From: Ampullaceana balthica
Taxonomy: Eukaryota; Mollusca; Gastropoda; Lymnaeidae
Direction of reading: 5' to 3'
Assembly (NCBI GenBank): GCA_944989445.1
Contig: CALYLW010000331.1
Coordinates: 202,379 to 266,378 of the forward strand
Length of the DNA stretch: 64,000 bases
Part shown: in pieces, positions 21,563-34,103 of the stretch
How positions within the stretch are numbered: position 1 is the first letter of the stretch
How the letters are laid out: the number at the start of each line of letters is the position of its first letter
Position numbers and translations under genes: made by a program
Notes under the pieces: model-generated
What the model was told of the DNA's origin: nothing
The model's input: the letters and a program-made list of their open reading frames with translations, nothing else
Databases searched by the model: none

Positions 21563-23578
21563 GATGAACACTAAAAAAGGTGTCACTAGAGCAGAAAAAA
21601 GATTGCTAAACACGAAACTTCTAATCAACACCAAACTGGTAGCAAAATATCGTATTTCAAATGATGAAACTGTAATATCTGGTTTAAATCAATCACTCGC
21701 ATCTGAATTATCGGCGACAATTGTTAATGAAGTTAAGTCAACACAATTCTTTTCTTTAATTATTGATTCAACCATTGATATATCTAGAATTGATCAGATG
21801 CCAGTTTATCTTTACGTTCAGTTATTTAAAATCAGGACATGTTGTGGAAAGATTTATAGGCTTTTATACTTTGGTAAACAGCGGCTGGATAGCGAAGTCA
21901 ATGCGCGCTCGCCTCACAAATTGAGGGGCTAGGGATCTAGCCCACGTTAAAGCCACAATAAAAATGGAATGACTAACGATAAGAAAGTCATCCGCTGAAC
22001 TTGAAGGCAGAGGGGCCCCACCAAGGTCTACAAAGCCCCGCCCCTAGTAAGTTCTAATAGGAACATTAGCGCCCCCTACGAACACCAGTTATTAAGTCAT
22101 GATGTTCAAACTGATTTAATTCAATCACTCGCATCTGAATCATCGGTGCCAATTGATAATGAAGTTAAGTCTGCACAATTCCGTTCTTTAATTATTGATT
22201 CAACCATTGATATATCTACAGTTGATCAGATGTCAGTTTCTTTACGCTCAGTTTTAAAATCTGGACATGTTGTGGAAAGATTTATAGGCTTTTATACTTT
22301 TATTAAACAGCAATACTGCCGCATTTGCTGAGAAGATTTTAACGGAACTACAAAAGCGAAACATTGATATCACACTCTATCGAGGTCAGGCATACTCTGG
22401 AATTAAGAGTGGCCTTCAAACTCAAATAAAGAAACTTTCACCCAATTGTTGTGCCCATGTTTTGAATTTGGTTACTATACACTGATGTACAGTTGTTTTT
22501 CGGTATAGCTTTAAGGTTGTATGCATTCCTTACGTCTAGTTTACCACGTCTACATACTCTTAAAGAACACCAGAAATCTCAATATGAATCAACAGTAGAT
22601 ACTCTGAAACGACTTTCTGATACAAGATGTGCAAGCAGTAGGCATGCAGTTCTTGGATCATTCTTTGCTATTCTAGCCACACTTGATTGAAAGGAATCAA
22701 CAGAATATAAATGAAGTGTCAGAGCAGAAGCTATGGGACTATCTGTTTTAGTAACAAAATTATTTTTTTTCTGATGCTATTTGTACAAAAGTTATCTTCG
22801 TTCTATTAAACTACTTGCAACGCCTTTGCAAGATGTTGGAAGAAATAAGTTTATTGAAATGAGAAGCCATGACGCTTTTGAAATTCTGAATGTAGATGTC
22901 AAATAATTTTTTTACGAAAAATGTTCCAAACTAGATGTTGAAACAGAATTTAAAGAAAAGCAAATTGAAAAGTATGGCAGGCGAACTTAGCAGAGATAAA
23001 ATGGCTGATTATCCAGCTACACGCTTTAAATCTTAAACGTACTTCACTATCATGGATACACTTGTAACACAAATAGATGATCGATTTAATAACTTTTAGA
23101 GCACAGTTACTTATTTCTATTGTATTGATCCACCACAAATTTCGGAAGAAAATAAAGATTCTTTTCAAAGTTTATGCAAAATTTACAAACACGACATTAA
23201 CCTTGAAGAAGCAATCGTAGAATATGAGACCTTCAAAGAATTGCATGTACCAAACGACTGCACATTATCTAGTGAACTATAACTTAAAAAGGTTCAGCCA
23301 TTCTTGACTGAAAAACAAATGGCATCAGGTCTCCCTAATTTGTCAATACTCTATAAAATTTACCATACTTGAATCTTCCTGTTAGATGTGCTACTGCTGA
23401 AAGAAGTTTCAGTAGATTGAAAATCATCAAAAATTATTTGCGCTCAACAATGACAAACGAACGTCTGTCTGGATTGGCATTAATTTCAATTGAACGTGAT
23501 CTAGCTGAGAACGTTGACTTTGAATCAACGATAAATCGTTTTGCACCAATGAAATCACGTAGAAAGCAATTGATATAG
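21563..23578 (+). pseudogene. hAT transposase remnant (ZMYM1 / DUF4371 type)
   Basis: Pieces in order: EVKSTQFFSLIIDSTIDISRIDQM (catalytic-core start, DUF4371) at about 21727; a second copy of the same block at about 22158; RGQAYSGIKSGLQ, then CCAHVLNL, near 22380-22470; LKRLSDTRCASSRHAV near 22600; and the C-terminal dimerisation block NLPVRCATAERSFSRLKIIK near 23371. Many stops and frameshifts. 21888-22087 looks like an insertion, partly tRNA/SINE-like, between the two copies of the first block. Confidence 0.8.
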
Positions 23579-23589
23579 TGTTCAGGGCT

Positions 23590-23720
23590 CTATCTTATCT
23601 TATCTTATTTTATCTTATCTGTTACAGACGCTCCTTCTATACAGAAGAATATTGCGTCCTATGCTTATCCATGGTTTGTGTTTAGTTCTGAATTCTTATT
23701 AGAGTTTTAAATGTTTATTT
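23590..23720 (-). mobile_element. LINE 3'-end fragment in a hAT
   Basis: Reverse complement carries the GATAAGATAA tail and the 3' sequence of the LINE at 9511-9921. Inserted just beyond the hAT transposase stop. Confidence 0.65.
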
Positions 23721-25551
23721 AAGGAACTTAAAATCATTGTTTGTGTAAAGTTCATTGATTTTCCCAAAGTTTGATGCTCAAACTTCCAGTGATAAATTAT
23801 TTCTTTAAAATTCTGAAGTAAATTGTTTAGTTCATTTATAAGTATAATATTATTGGCACTCTTTGTGTGTGTGTGTGTTACTAATCCTGACCAATCCGCT
23901 CAACCAAAGTCTCTGTGTTTTTAATTATTTTTAGCATCAGATTACCTGGTCTTTAACTGAACTATTTTGCCAGCTAAAATTCTCATATCATTCTTTCAGA
24001 TAGAAAACTATTACAAGAACAAAAAACAGTAGCTCTTAAAATTTTATTAGTAAAAATAAGTTGTTCTATTTGGAACTAATTTCATAATTTACTGTCATCT
24101 TTTTACCTACATATGATATATGCATATATTATGTATATGATAAAGGATTTATTTAATTATTTTGGCCTTTTATTAATTATGAACATTTTTAAAAAATAAA
24201 GCATTTTTTTTTGCATTTGTGACCTATTACTCTCCTGAATATAAAACAATTGTTTGTTTATTGAAGAGATTCATTGCAATGGTTGGATTTAGACAAAAAG
24301 AATATTAAATAATGTACTTTGAATTATAAACGCAGCATTTATGATGTAACACTTAGTTATTTTTTTGAGTTACTGTCACTGCTATTTATGGCAAGCTGAA
24401 CAAACTAATAAGTCATCTTGCAGATAGTACAACAAACTATTGGAGGCCTATAAAAAATTTAATCAAATTCTACCTCATTATCAAAACGTTTTAGATGTTT
24501 TATTTAGCCCAAAGACTATAAACTTATTATGCTGAGTTTTCTATGTTAAAGTCTGCTAGGATATTCAGCCATTGAAAGTGAACACAAAGAATTATGAGAA
24601 ATCTAGATTTCGTCACAAATAACAGCTCCCAAATTAACTACCATTTTCATAAATTCAATTGATTAACCATATCTACTTAAGACTTGATGTTTCTTTTTGT
24701 CTAGCAAGTTGCAACAGGGCAACTCTGAAAATGTATGTAACATAAACAACACACCTTAGATTTCATATTTGAGTTGCAGCAGTCTCTTAAGATGAAAACT
24801 TATTAAAGTAAATCTCACATTTAAAGTGAGCAGAAATTTTTTTTCAACATAAAATATAACAATAAGAGTGAATCTCATATTAAATTTCTAATCTTCACTG
24901 CAGAACCAGTAATTTAGACAAATGAATTTTATCTCAGCACCTAGAAATATTTGCACAAAGTGAATGAATTTTTAAAAAATTTGCGGTGCCCCCTGAAATT
25001 CTCCTGGCCCCCCCCCCACGCAGACAAACCTAAATCCGCCACTGGCCTCGCACAAGACTCATAACAACCAGAACCCAATCAGTGCAATACCTTTACCCAC
25101 TGATTATTTTTAAATAGTGCATGTTTAAAATGTAATATTTTTAAATGTAAATTCATCTGTCCAGACACATTTTCACAAGATTGACAAACGTGTAACCTAA
25201 ATTTACGCTAAATAAACAATTGTTGAATATTAAATGTTTTGATTAGTAAAAATGTAACATGCATTTAAAAGTTAAATGCTGTTTTAAGTAGCAAAATATA
25301 CAAACGAATCTAAGCATGGGTATGGATATAGAAATTTGGTATCAATAAAATTATTTTTAAGTATACAATTGTGTTCGTATGTAGCGCTTAGTAACGACAA
25401 CCACTAAAAAATATATATATTAAAAGATTATTTTAATAGTCTGGCACTGCTAATTTTTCTGGTTTTTTTTTAAAGGATTATTCAGTTTTTATAATCTCTT
25501 CAATACCGAAAATTTATTAAATAAGTCGATAATTGAGCCTATCGCATTTAA

Positions 25552-26220
25552 GTGTTTCAACCTGACAATGGACATTTTTCGGAATTGGTTGAATCGTTAG
25601 AAAAGTACGATTTATGTCCAGCGGATCATTTACGACGTATAAAATACGAAGAAATTCGTGATCATTACTTGGACAAAATAATTCAAAATGAGATAATTAA
25701 TCTGATTGGTGATGCCCCTTTGAAAAAAATTATGAATAATGTCCGAAATTCGAAATATTATTCCATCATTTAGGACTGCACACCTGATGCTGATCAACAA
25801 GAACAAATGACTATGATTTTGAGAATATTCAACATTGTGAGTACGCCATTGGAAATCAATAAATATTTTGTGGGATTCATGGCTGTCGACGACAGCACTG
25901 GTTTAGGTCTCGCGGAATCATGCTTTAAAAAAGCTTGAAGATCTGAAGTTATGTTTCCACAACTGCAGATGCCAAAGATATGATAATGGAGCGAATATGA
26001 AAAGCTGCAATCGTGGTGTACAAAAACGTCTACTTGAACTCAATACGAAATCATGTTATACGCCATGTGGATGTCACAGTCTCAATCTAATTCTTGGAGA
26101 CATGGAGAGATCTTCAGTGGTTGCAACGACATTCTTTGGAGTTTTGCATCAAATTTATATTTTGTTTGGCGCTTCAACACAGCGATGGAAGATCTTGAAA
26201 CCTCATGTGAAATATAAAAA
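25552..26220 (+). pseudogene. second hAT transposase remnant (DUF4371 type)
   Basis: ELVESLEKYDLCPADHLRRIKYEEIRDHYLDKIIQ, then NSKYYSII-stop-DCTPDADQQEQM, then CGCHSLNLILGD and STQRWKILKPHVK. These blocks occur in order in ZMYM1-like hAT transposases. Stops at 25771 and a frameshift near 25940 disrupt it. It is cut at about 26222 by the element at 26225-26721. Terminal repeats not found. Confidence 0.8.
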
Positions 26221-26224
26221 AAGA

Positions 26225-26721
26225 CCCGTAAAAACAAAGCTTTTGACTATAAATCCCTTATTTATGAGACATAACTAAAAGTATTGATTATGTTCAAACG
26301 CGACAAACATTTACAGACTGAATCTGTGTTAACTCTCCTTTGCTTTTTGACCCGGGGGGGGGGAGGTCTGGTCACCGATCGCTGGACCGAGCTCAGCGTG
26401 ACACGTAAAATGTAAACAAAAGCACGCCGGTACATCGACGATGTGGCATCAACACTTGAACTCAACTGTCACGAGAAAAAAAACCCTGTGAAATTGAAAT
26501 ACATACGTTGTAGAGAGATAAACTAAAAATGCATTAATTTAATTACGGTACGTTCAATCGATCTGAAATTTTGATACGGTGCATTGTTAGGTGACACGGG
26601 TCCGTGTGCCAAATTTCAGCTCGATGGCTTCACGGGAAGTGTGTCATTTTTTACTTCTGTTTTTCCGCGGGCGGGCCCAAGACAGAGACGGCGGTGAAGT
26701 TAATATAAGGGATTTAAAAAT
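26225..26721. mobile_element. single-arm copy of the 3572-4400 repeat family
   Basis: Closely similar to 3572-4095 over its whole length, from CCCGTAAAAACAAAG to GTTAATATAAGGGATTTAAA. TAAATCCCTTAT near the left and ATAAGGGATTTA at the right form short inverted ends. It interrupts a hAT transposase remnant, which shows it is mobile. Confidence 0.75.
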
Positions 26722-26879
26722 AGTGGCCGGGGTGAGGAAATTTCTATTTGGGAAGATCAGGACTCATATAAAAGTTACTAATCCAGATCACTCTGTTTCA
26801 CACACCGCATCTTACGTCATCAAGCACTCTGTCGGAATGACTTACAAGTCGACTCAGCTCTGAATTTCAGTCGGTGTCA

Positions 26880-27490
26880 TGCACTTAATCATTGTAGGCT
26901 TAATGTGTTGAAGAAATTCATGCTGAATTCTGTGACTTGCCTTATCACACAGCATTAAGTGGCTCAAATGTGCCAAAGTCCTGTTTCGTTTTTAGAAGCT
27001 GAAGATAGAGCTTATCCACAGAGCTGTCATATCCTATTTGGTTTTAAATTTTGTAATTTGTGGTCAAAATCACATCATGCGTGAAAGAACTAAACTCAAA
27101 AAATCAGGGGAAAGACAACCTCGTCTGCGATATCTACAGAATCAATAAAGTTAAAGGATTTCAGAGAAAGCTGTCATTGTTTGACGTACCACTGGTAGTA
27201 GGAAACCTTTCTTTCCTTTTTTTTTCTGGTTGTTTGGAAGAGTTTTCTTCATCAATCGCAGAATGTGTCAACCGCGAATTTTATTTTAATTTTTTTTCGT
27301 GACTTTAAGGAATCATTTGGATGGCTTTTCAGACATAGAAAGAATTGAGAAATTAATAATTCTTCTCCTCCAGAATCCGTTTGTTAACCTCTATGATGTG
27401 CCAGTTGAACTTCAGTTGGATCTCTGGATTTGCAGGCAAATGACTTGTTGCAAGAGAAGTATAGAAAAGGAAAACTTATTGAAGTTATAA
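26880..27490 (+). pseudogene. third hAT transposase remnant (GTF2IRD2/EPM2AIP1 type)
   Basis: EEIHAEFCDLPYHT near 26908, ITSCVKELNSKNQGKDNLVC near 27063, then IYRINKVKGFQRKLSLF and VELQLDLWICRQMTCC near 27399. These occur in this order in the hAT-derived domain of GTF2IRD2/FAM200-like proteins. Frameshifts and stops separate them. N-terminal half absent. Confidence 0.7.
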
Positions 27491-27499
27491 GAACAAGAT

Positions 27500-29160
27500 A
27501 TAACTTTGCAGGGAAGGCTAAGGAATTTATTCAGGCTAAGGAATTTATTCGTTATACATGTAGTGTTGTTTGTTGTTTTTTTTAGTTTTATTTTTTGTGT
27601 GGTTTGTTTTGTTGCTAAAGAACACATTTTGTAGATACATTTTTCATTTGATTTTCATTCTTAGTATTTTTCCTTCAGAATTCATATCAGTGTCTATGAT
27701 CAGGTTTTCACAATATTAGTAAAGTTTATGAGAGTGATCTGAATTATTTAGTAAAATTTCAATCAATGCACTACTGAGATCTGGCAAAATGCTCTTTTTT
27801 TGGTGTGTATGTGTGTATACATTTTAATAAATTGTAATTTTAAAAATGAACAAGGCAGTAATTGTTTTTTCCCTTGTTTTATTGAAGATAGCAGACATCA
27901 ATAAGAATTTACACAAATTTTTTTTAAAAAGGCAGCTAAAGGCAGTAGGCAATAGTTACTATACAAGGATTAATGTTCTTTTTTTTTACAGAGCTTATAA
28001 CTAATATACATATAAATGAGAATAATACACCGTTTAGTCATAGGATTTGATAAGAACAGATCATTATTTGGTTGAAGTAAATAAGAAATATAAACTTGTA
28101 TAGTAATAATAGTATGCTAACTTATGTGTCAGTGGACTTAAGGGATTTAAAAAAATGTTACCAATTAATTGAACTGTACCAGATACAATGATAGGATTTA
28201 GGCACATGGCTCAGAGTTTTAAAGGAAAACATGCAGCTGTCAACATTCACAAAATAAAATGGATTTAAATTACAAGAACATAAATCATGGCACCAATCAC
28301 GTAAATAGGAATACAAACTTTAAATATAATATTAAATATACAAAACTGTAGAAGTTTTCTCTTTTTCTAAACCACAGATAATGTGAATAAAATAAAGCAC
28401 TTAAGTTTTATTTTAGAGGTCTTCTTTTAATAAAACAAAGGGGTGAATTTCAAATATCAGCTTGAATGTACATCTGTTAAGAAGCCAGCTTTAATAACTA
28501 TACATAAAAACAATAACAAAATACTTTGTCAAACTGATCACATTAATGATTTCAAATCAATCGTTCTTTATTAAAAATGTTGCTCTAGTGAAAACCCCCC
28601 AATAAAATTAACATTGAAAATGTTTCAAATTAATTTTACTCAAGGAAAATTCTTTTTTTCAAATAAAATTAAACTTTTAAAGATAAGAATTCACATTAAT
28701 CAGTGTGATGCAGAATTCAAACTAAAAATCGGTTGGGTAAACAAAAATCTAAAAATTACAAGACTTTTCTAAATTTCCTTTTTTCTTTTACAAAATCAGT
28801 CATCGAATTAATTGAAAAAATTCAATTAGGAATGTTAATGTGCATAGTATTGTAAAAATCATTATCCATAGTCAACAGTAGAAATAGTATTAATTTATTT
28901 TTTTATTGGTCTTATTGATCGCCATAGAGCTAATTTTACAAAGAATTGATATAGAAACAAATTACACAAATATATAAGTACTAATAGTATATATACAAAT
29001 GTTTAAACACAAGAGGCACAATCTTTAAAAAACAATCTTACTACCTCTACAAATACTTTTCTAAAACCTCTAAATAAATTTAAATACTATTGCAATAGAT
29101 AGTAAAGGGTATATCGCAATATTGTGTATACATGTTTCTCCATAACTGATTGATTATGGA
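27500..29160. other. AT-rich stretch without recognised features
   Basis: No exon-like, repeat-like or RNA-like signal that I can support. Only poly-A/T runs. Confidence 0.5.
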
Positions 29161-29169
29161 AGTTCAAAC

Positions 29170-30314
29170 TAGGCGTCTACCGACAAGCCTTTTTGCCGAT
29201 ATTGCAGATACGAATATTGCAGATATTACTTTTTTGCAGATATGAGTATTTGTTAGGTCAAAAACCAGCGGTCATATTTGATGACATCATTCTTTAATTT
29301 ATGACTCGTAATTATTTGTAATTAATGTTAGGCTACAGGTTTAATTAAGCCAAACGCGTCGTCTGATTTAACATCAAAGCACCTGTGATCTACCGGCGCT
29401 ACTATTCAGCTAGTCAAAACAGCTGATTCAAAAAAAAACATAAACATTGTCCCAACAGAGAAGGAAACCGTAATGAATGATGTTCAATTTTTAATTTCTA
29501 TGTATTAAAAGTATTAAAATGGCATATTATTAAACATCGTCAAGTAAGTTTGTTTTTGAGGACCGGTTAACTGTTAAACCGCTGGTGTTCACCTGTCATG
29601 CGCTGTGCTCCTTTTCCAACGCACACCAAATAAATTTTTAGAAAACTTCTGATTATATATCAATGTAGTAAATTTTAAGTCACATGCTTTGATGTGCTCG
29701 TACTTAGCAGGAAAACTGTCAATATAAGACCGAAATCGAATCTGTAAACCATCTAATAGGCCTATGTATCGTCTTGTAATATTAAATAGTAACACTCGCC
29801 GCCTTGACCGTTATTCACAATTTGACATACCGCAGCGCTGTGTGTTGCTTCTCGTACTATGCTTTGGCAACTAAGCGAATTAAAAAAATACATTAACAAT
29901 CGTTCACTAGCCGAGCTCCACTAATAGTGATGACGTGTAATTGTAAATTATTTATAGACGGGATATTAAGAAAATGTTTTGCTGTCACGGTCGCTCGCAT
30001 ATTGGCACTAGTATCCTGTCGTAACACAACAAAAAATTAACACCGGGTAAAAAGCTAAAACCGACTACTTGAAGTTAGGGTTAACCGGTCATAATTGAAC
30101 GGCACCGGTCATGATTAAACAGCACCGGTCCTGATCTGAGGAGCAGTTAATCCTTAACAACCTCAATATTTATAAATCTAAATGATAAATTTTTTTTCTA
30201 ACATTTTTTTGTCAAAATGTCACTTATCATGAAATATCTGTGACGTTAATTAATATCGGGACTTATACATGCTACCGATGCCGATATTGCTGCCGATATA
30301 TCGGTAGACCCCTA
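29170..30314. mobile_element. hAT-type non-autonomous element, 1145 bp
   Basis: Ends TAGGCGTCTACCGA and TCGGTAGACCCCTA, with a perfect 8-bp duplication GTTCAAAC at 29162-29169 and 30315-30322. Subterminal GCCGATATTGC motifs repeat at both ends. No transposase. Confidence 0.88.
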
Positions 30315-30322
30315 GTTCAAAC

Positions 30323-31517
30323 AAATTGGATTTTGAAGAAGAAAAATAAATTAAAAAGTATAGTTGTTAAATCAACTGGTAATTGCGTGAGTATAAAATG
30401 CCTCACAGGTTTTTCAGAACACAACAAAAAAATGTGTTATAAGAGGATGGCAGTTAAGTTCGTAACATAAAAGCAACCTGGGTTAGAACTAGTCATTTAA
30501 TAAATTCTTTAGCTATAATAGCATAGCTAAATTGATTGGTTTTCAGTTGCATAAATCTGAAATATTTTGAATACAACATCATAACTTTAAATTTTAGGTT
30601 ATAAGAATTTATTTTAAAAATTTTAAGGAAAATGTAGCAGCATGATATTTATTACTTTAATAAAATTTATTAGATTTCTTTTCTAGCTTAAGACTGTTGA
30701 TGCCCTGACTAGATCTCCATGTGGATAATAGTAATACAAAAAAGGAAATCGTAATGGATTTTTCTTTAAAATTCAAGGAGTAAGAAATAAGTATAGAGGC
30801 ACATGGATGTTAAATACAGTAAATGATATAATAAACATGGATAAAGACACAAAATATTCATGGAGATTTCTTACAACAGATCTTAAGTAAAACGAATGAG
30901 TTCTGTAAATAAGCTTAATGATTCTTATAAGTAGCTCATAGCACCATTAAATTGCAAACACAAATAACAGTGACCAGTGTTAGGATTAACAAGAGGCAAA
31001 ATGTACATTTACTGGAGCGTCAATCTAGCCATGGGGAGACAATATTTACTGCCTGCCTCATTAATGGTGTAAAGTGTCGCAGCTCTCAAGCTAGGCTGTA
31101 ATAGTAAACATATTTCTAAATTCAACTTAAGTATGAATGTCCACATTTTTAAAATACATTAGATAGATTGTCTATCACTGCATCCACAATTTTTGGCTTA
31201 GGTTATCTTCTTCCTTCAAATATATTTATAAAAATAAATATAATATAAAATAAAGGCTCACAAAGTATAAAAGAAGTCAATATGTGACAACACAAGTGAA
31301 AGATTTATCAGTGGCACAAAAAGAAATAATGTGCGATATTCTTAGTGCACGTTCATTGAGAAAAATGTGGATAAAGAATACATTACGTCATTACATGTCA
31401 TGTTGCAGTATACGGATACAAAATTGATGTATTTTGGCATATGACTAACAAAAAAAGCTGTTTTATATAAGCAAATTATTTTATAATTAATATAGAACAT
31501 TTTTAAATACATGTATG
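30323..31517. other. AT-rich intergenic stretch, nothing recognised
   Basis: Short open frames only, none with a recognisable domain or splice pattern. Confidence 0.5.
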
Positions 31518-33206
31518 TGTTACAGGCAAAGTGTGAAATTCAGGCATTCTATAGAATGCCTAGGCAATGTATAGAATGCCTGATGGTTTCAGGCAAAGTA
31601 TGAAATAATTGCTATTTCATACATTGCCTAGGCATTCTATAGAATGCCAAGTTATCGTCAGGCAAAGTATATAATTGGCCTACCCCGTCCATAATTCAAG
31701 GCACTGATGTTGGCGATCAAACCTGTGAGCGTTTAGCCGGTACAAGGTTCCACTATCAAATCGAAGACAGTATACCAAAATTCTTCTCACTATATCATCC
31801 GGCTGAGATTTCACAGACGTTATCCCATAACGTTTCCCATTGGATTGCTGTGTGACCATGTCGGAAGACAATGTAAAGCTAGGACAGGAATCACGCCATG
31901 CTGACATGCAACGACTGTTCTACGATGAGTTATCTAAAGAAAGAGCCAATGCAGCTAAAAACAGCTTTTTTTAAAAAACGAAACTGTTACCAAAAATTGG
32001 TCGACGATGTGAAAATGGCTAAGACCACCATTTAGCAAGAACCATGGGACGAATGGCTGGTGAAACACTATGATGTCATGATGGATGAAAATAAGAGTAA
32101 GTGCCATTCTGTTTTACTTCGCGGACTCCGAGATATTTGACTTACTTCATAAAGCCCATTTGGCCATTGGTCACGGAGGACGGGACAGAATGTTGAAAGA
32201 ACTTTCGCACAAATACAAGAACGTTACCCGTCATGATATTGAACTGTGTATTAACCTTAGTGAACCTTGCCAGAAAAAACAAAAAGGCGTAAAAAAATGT
32301 CATTGTGGTCAAGCCAATGACTTTTTCGGAATTTAACTCTCGTTGTCAGGTTCGACCTCATTGACTTTCAATCACATCCTGATGGGGAATACAATTGTGT
32401 AATGGTGTATCAAGATCATCATACCAAGTTTGTAGTTCTCATTGACTTTCAATCACATCCAGATGGGGAATACAATTGTGTAATGGTGTATCAAGATCAT
32501 CATACCAAGTTCGTAGTTCTCAGGGCCCTGAAGACTAAGAGGGTACAAGAAGTAGCATACCAGCTTGTAGATATATTTATGTTGCTTGGTGCTCCAATGA
32601 TTCTACAGTCCAATAACGGCAGGGAATTTGCAAACAATGTGGTAAGCAGCCTAATGGAGTACTGGCCCACCTTGAAGATCGTTCAAGGTAAGCCGCCGCC
32701 CCACATACAAAGCCAGGGGAGCGTCGAAAGAGCTAACAAGGACATTGAAAATATGCTTTGTGCGTGGATGCAAGATGAAATAACTGGCCACTGGAGTGAG
32801 GGGTTACGGTCGTCCAACTCAGAGACGGGCTTTCATTCTGGGATTAAAAGATCGCCATACGAAGCTCTCTTTGGCTGCAGAGCTAAAGTAAGCTTCACAA
32901 CGTCGTCCCTACCTGACGATGATTTACAAGATGTGGAAACAGAGAAAAACCTTAAAAAAATAATACAGAGCGTACATCATGCACTTTATTTTGTATTACT
33001 TCCACTTTAAAATATGTTATTATCAATAAAGTATTAAGTTGTGCTCTTTCTACACTTTGCCTAAACAAAATCCGGCACTCTATAGAATGCCTAGGCATTC
33101 TTTACAATGCCAAGGCAAAGTATGCAAAGGTTTTTCAAATTTCATACTTTGCCTGAAACCATCAGGCATTCTATAGAATGCCTGATTTCACACATTGCCT
33201 GTAACA
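31518..33206 (+). mobile_element. Ginger-like DDE-integrase transposon, 1689 bp
   Basis: Ends TGTTACAGGCAAAG and CATTGCCTGTAACA. Both subterminal regions hold copies of a perfect 18-bp palindrome, GGCATTCTATAGAATGCC, plus AGGCAAAGTATG motifs in both orientations. Flanks TATG and TATA could be a degraded 4-bp duplication. The interior encodes an integrase of the type annotated as KRAB-A domain-containing protein 2-like. Confidence 0.75.
31890..33010 (+). pseudogene. Ginger/KRBA2-like integrase remnant
   Basis: FYDELSKERANAAKNSFFKK near 31919. Then the zinc-binding HLAIGHGGRDRMLKELSHKY near 32154. Then the integrase core, open from 32402 to 33010. FDLIDFQSHPDGEYN holds the first catalytic Asp. 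QSNNGREF has Asn (32612-32614) where the family has the second Asp. GSVERANKDIENM holds the Glu. A stop and frameshifts lie at 31970, 32030 and 32336. An 81-bp in-frame tandem duplication (32360-32440 / 32441-32521) repeats the first catalytic block. Inactive on these grounds. Confidence 0.85.
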
Positions 33207-34103
33207 TATATAATTTATATAAAAACTATCAGTTATGATGGTTCTAAAAAAATTACTTATAGTATAAGACAAAATCTTTGTAAAATAGAGTAGCTTGCAC
33301 TTAAACAAATCTGACCATTTCCACTTCCTGGTAGTTTATAAATCCATTTATAATTATCTAAATTTAATTCTTGTCAGCAGCGTGAAGCAAATTGACACAC
33401 AGAAAATAATTTATTTTTAAATATAGGTAATTTCAATAATTCAATTCAAATTATTTTAACCTATGTTTCTTAGACATACCAAATGATTTGAAAACGGAAA
33501 TACTCTTGGCATCAAGGAAATTCTTCTTACAATTTATGTTTGTTAATTATGCATTGTCATAGATTTTCATCACTTTCATTATAAATCTCCATGTATAGAT
33601 TGATGCTTCAGACAGATTTCTTTTCGTTATCAATAAAATCTACTTTCTACATCGCTATCTACATAACTCATGTTTTCTATTTAAGAGACCTTTAAAATAT
33701 GTTACAAATATTTTACATTTAACCATGATATGTAAAAATTGTGATTGTTTAGACCCACACATCAGTAAATAAACATTTTTCAAATTTCAATAGTTCAAAC
33801 TTTTTGTGAAAGAAAATATAACTGATTCTATGAAAAAAAGTGTTTAAAAAGGCACAACTAGCAATAACTAGTTTTTATTTTATTTTTAATAAGTAATTAG
33901 CAAACATTTTGCTAACATGCTTCTCCTCCCCCCAAAAAGGTAACAAATTGTCTAGTGTATCACAGTTCTAACAAAATCACCCTCAAAATATAAGAATGGT
34001 GTATTTACAAATAGTTATGTACAGTAAAGATTATAACATGTTGTAACATACCAAAGAAAAATGAAAATGTACTCAAAAAATGGGGAGAGGATACAATTTT
34101 CAT
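33207..34103. other. AT-rich stretch 3' of the myosin gene
   Basis: Several AATAAA-like hexamers on the minus strand (for example near 33870-33890) could end the myosin transcript, but such hexamers are expected by chance in this composition. No gene seen. Confidence 0.4.

Larger units (their letters stand above)
21473..25044 (+). mobile_element. hAT transposon, 3572 bp, decayed
   Basis: Ends CAGTGGCGGATT and AATCCGCCACTG with flanks GCCTCGCC (21465-21472) and GCCTCGCA (25045-25052), 7 of 8 match. It carries a broken transposase at 21563-23578, a LINE end at 23590-23720, and AT-rich non-coding sequence from 23720 to 25000. It is itself inserted into a CAGGGCCGGCTTT-type sequence beginning near 21406. 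Confidence 0.85.

Noticed and set aside
33870..33890. MYO1D polyadenylation signal
   Set aside because: AATAAA-like hexamers are frequent by chance in this AT-rich sequence and none is better supported.
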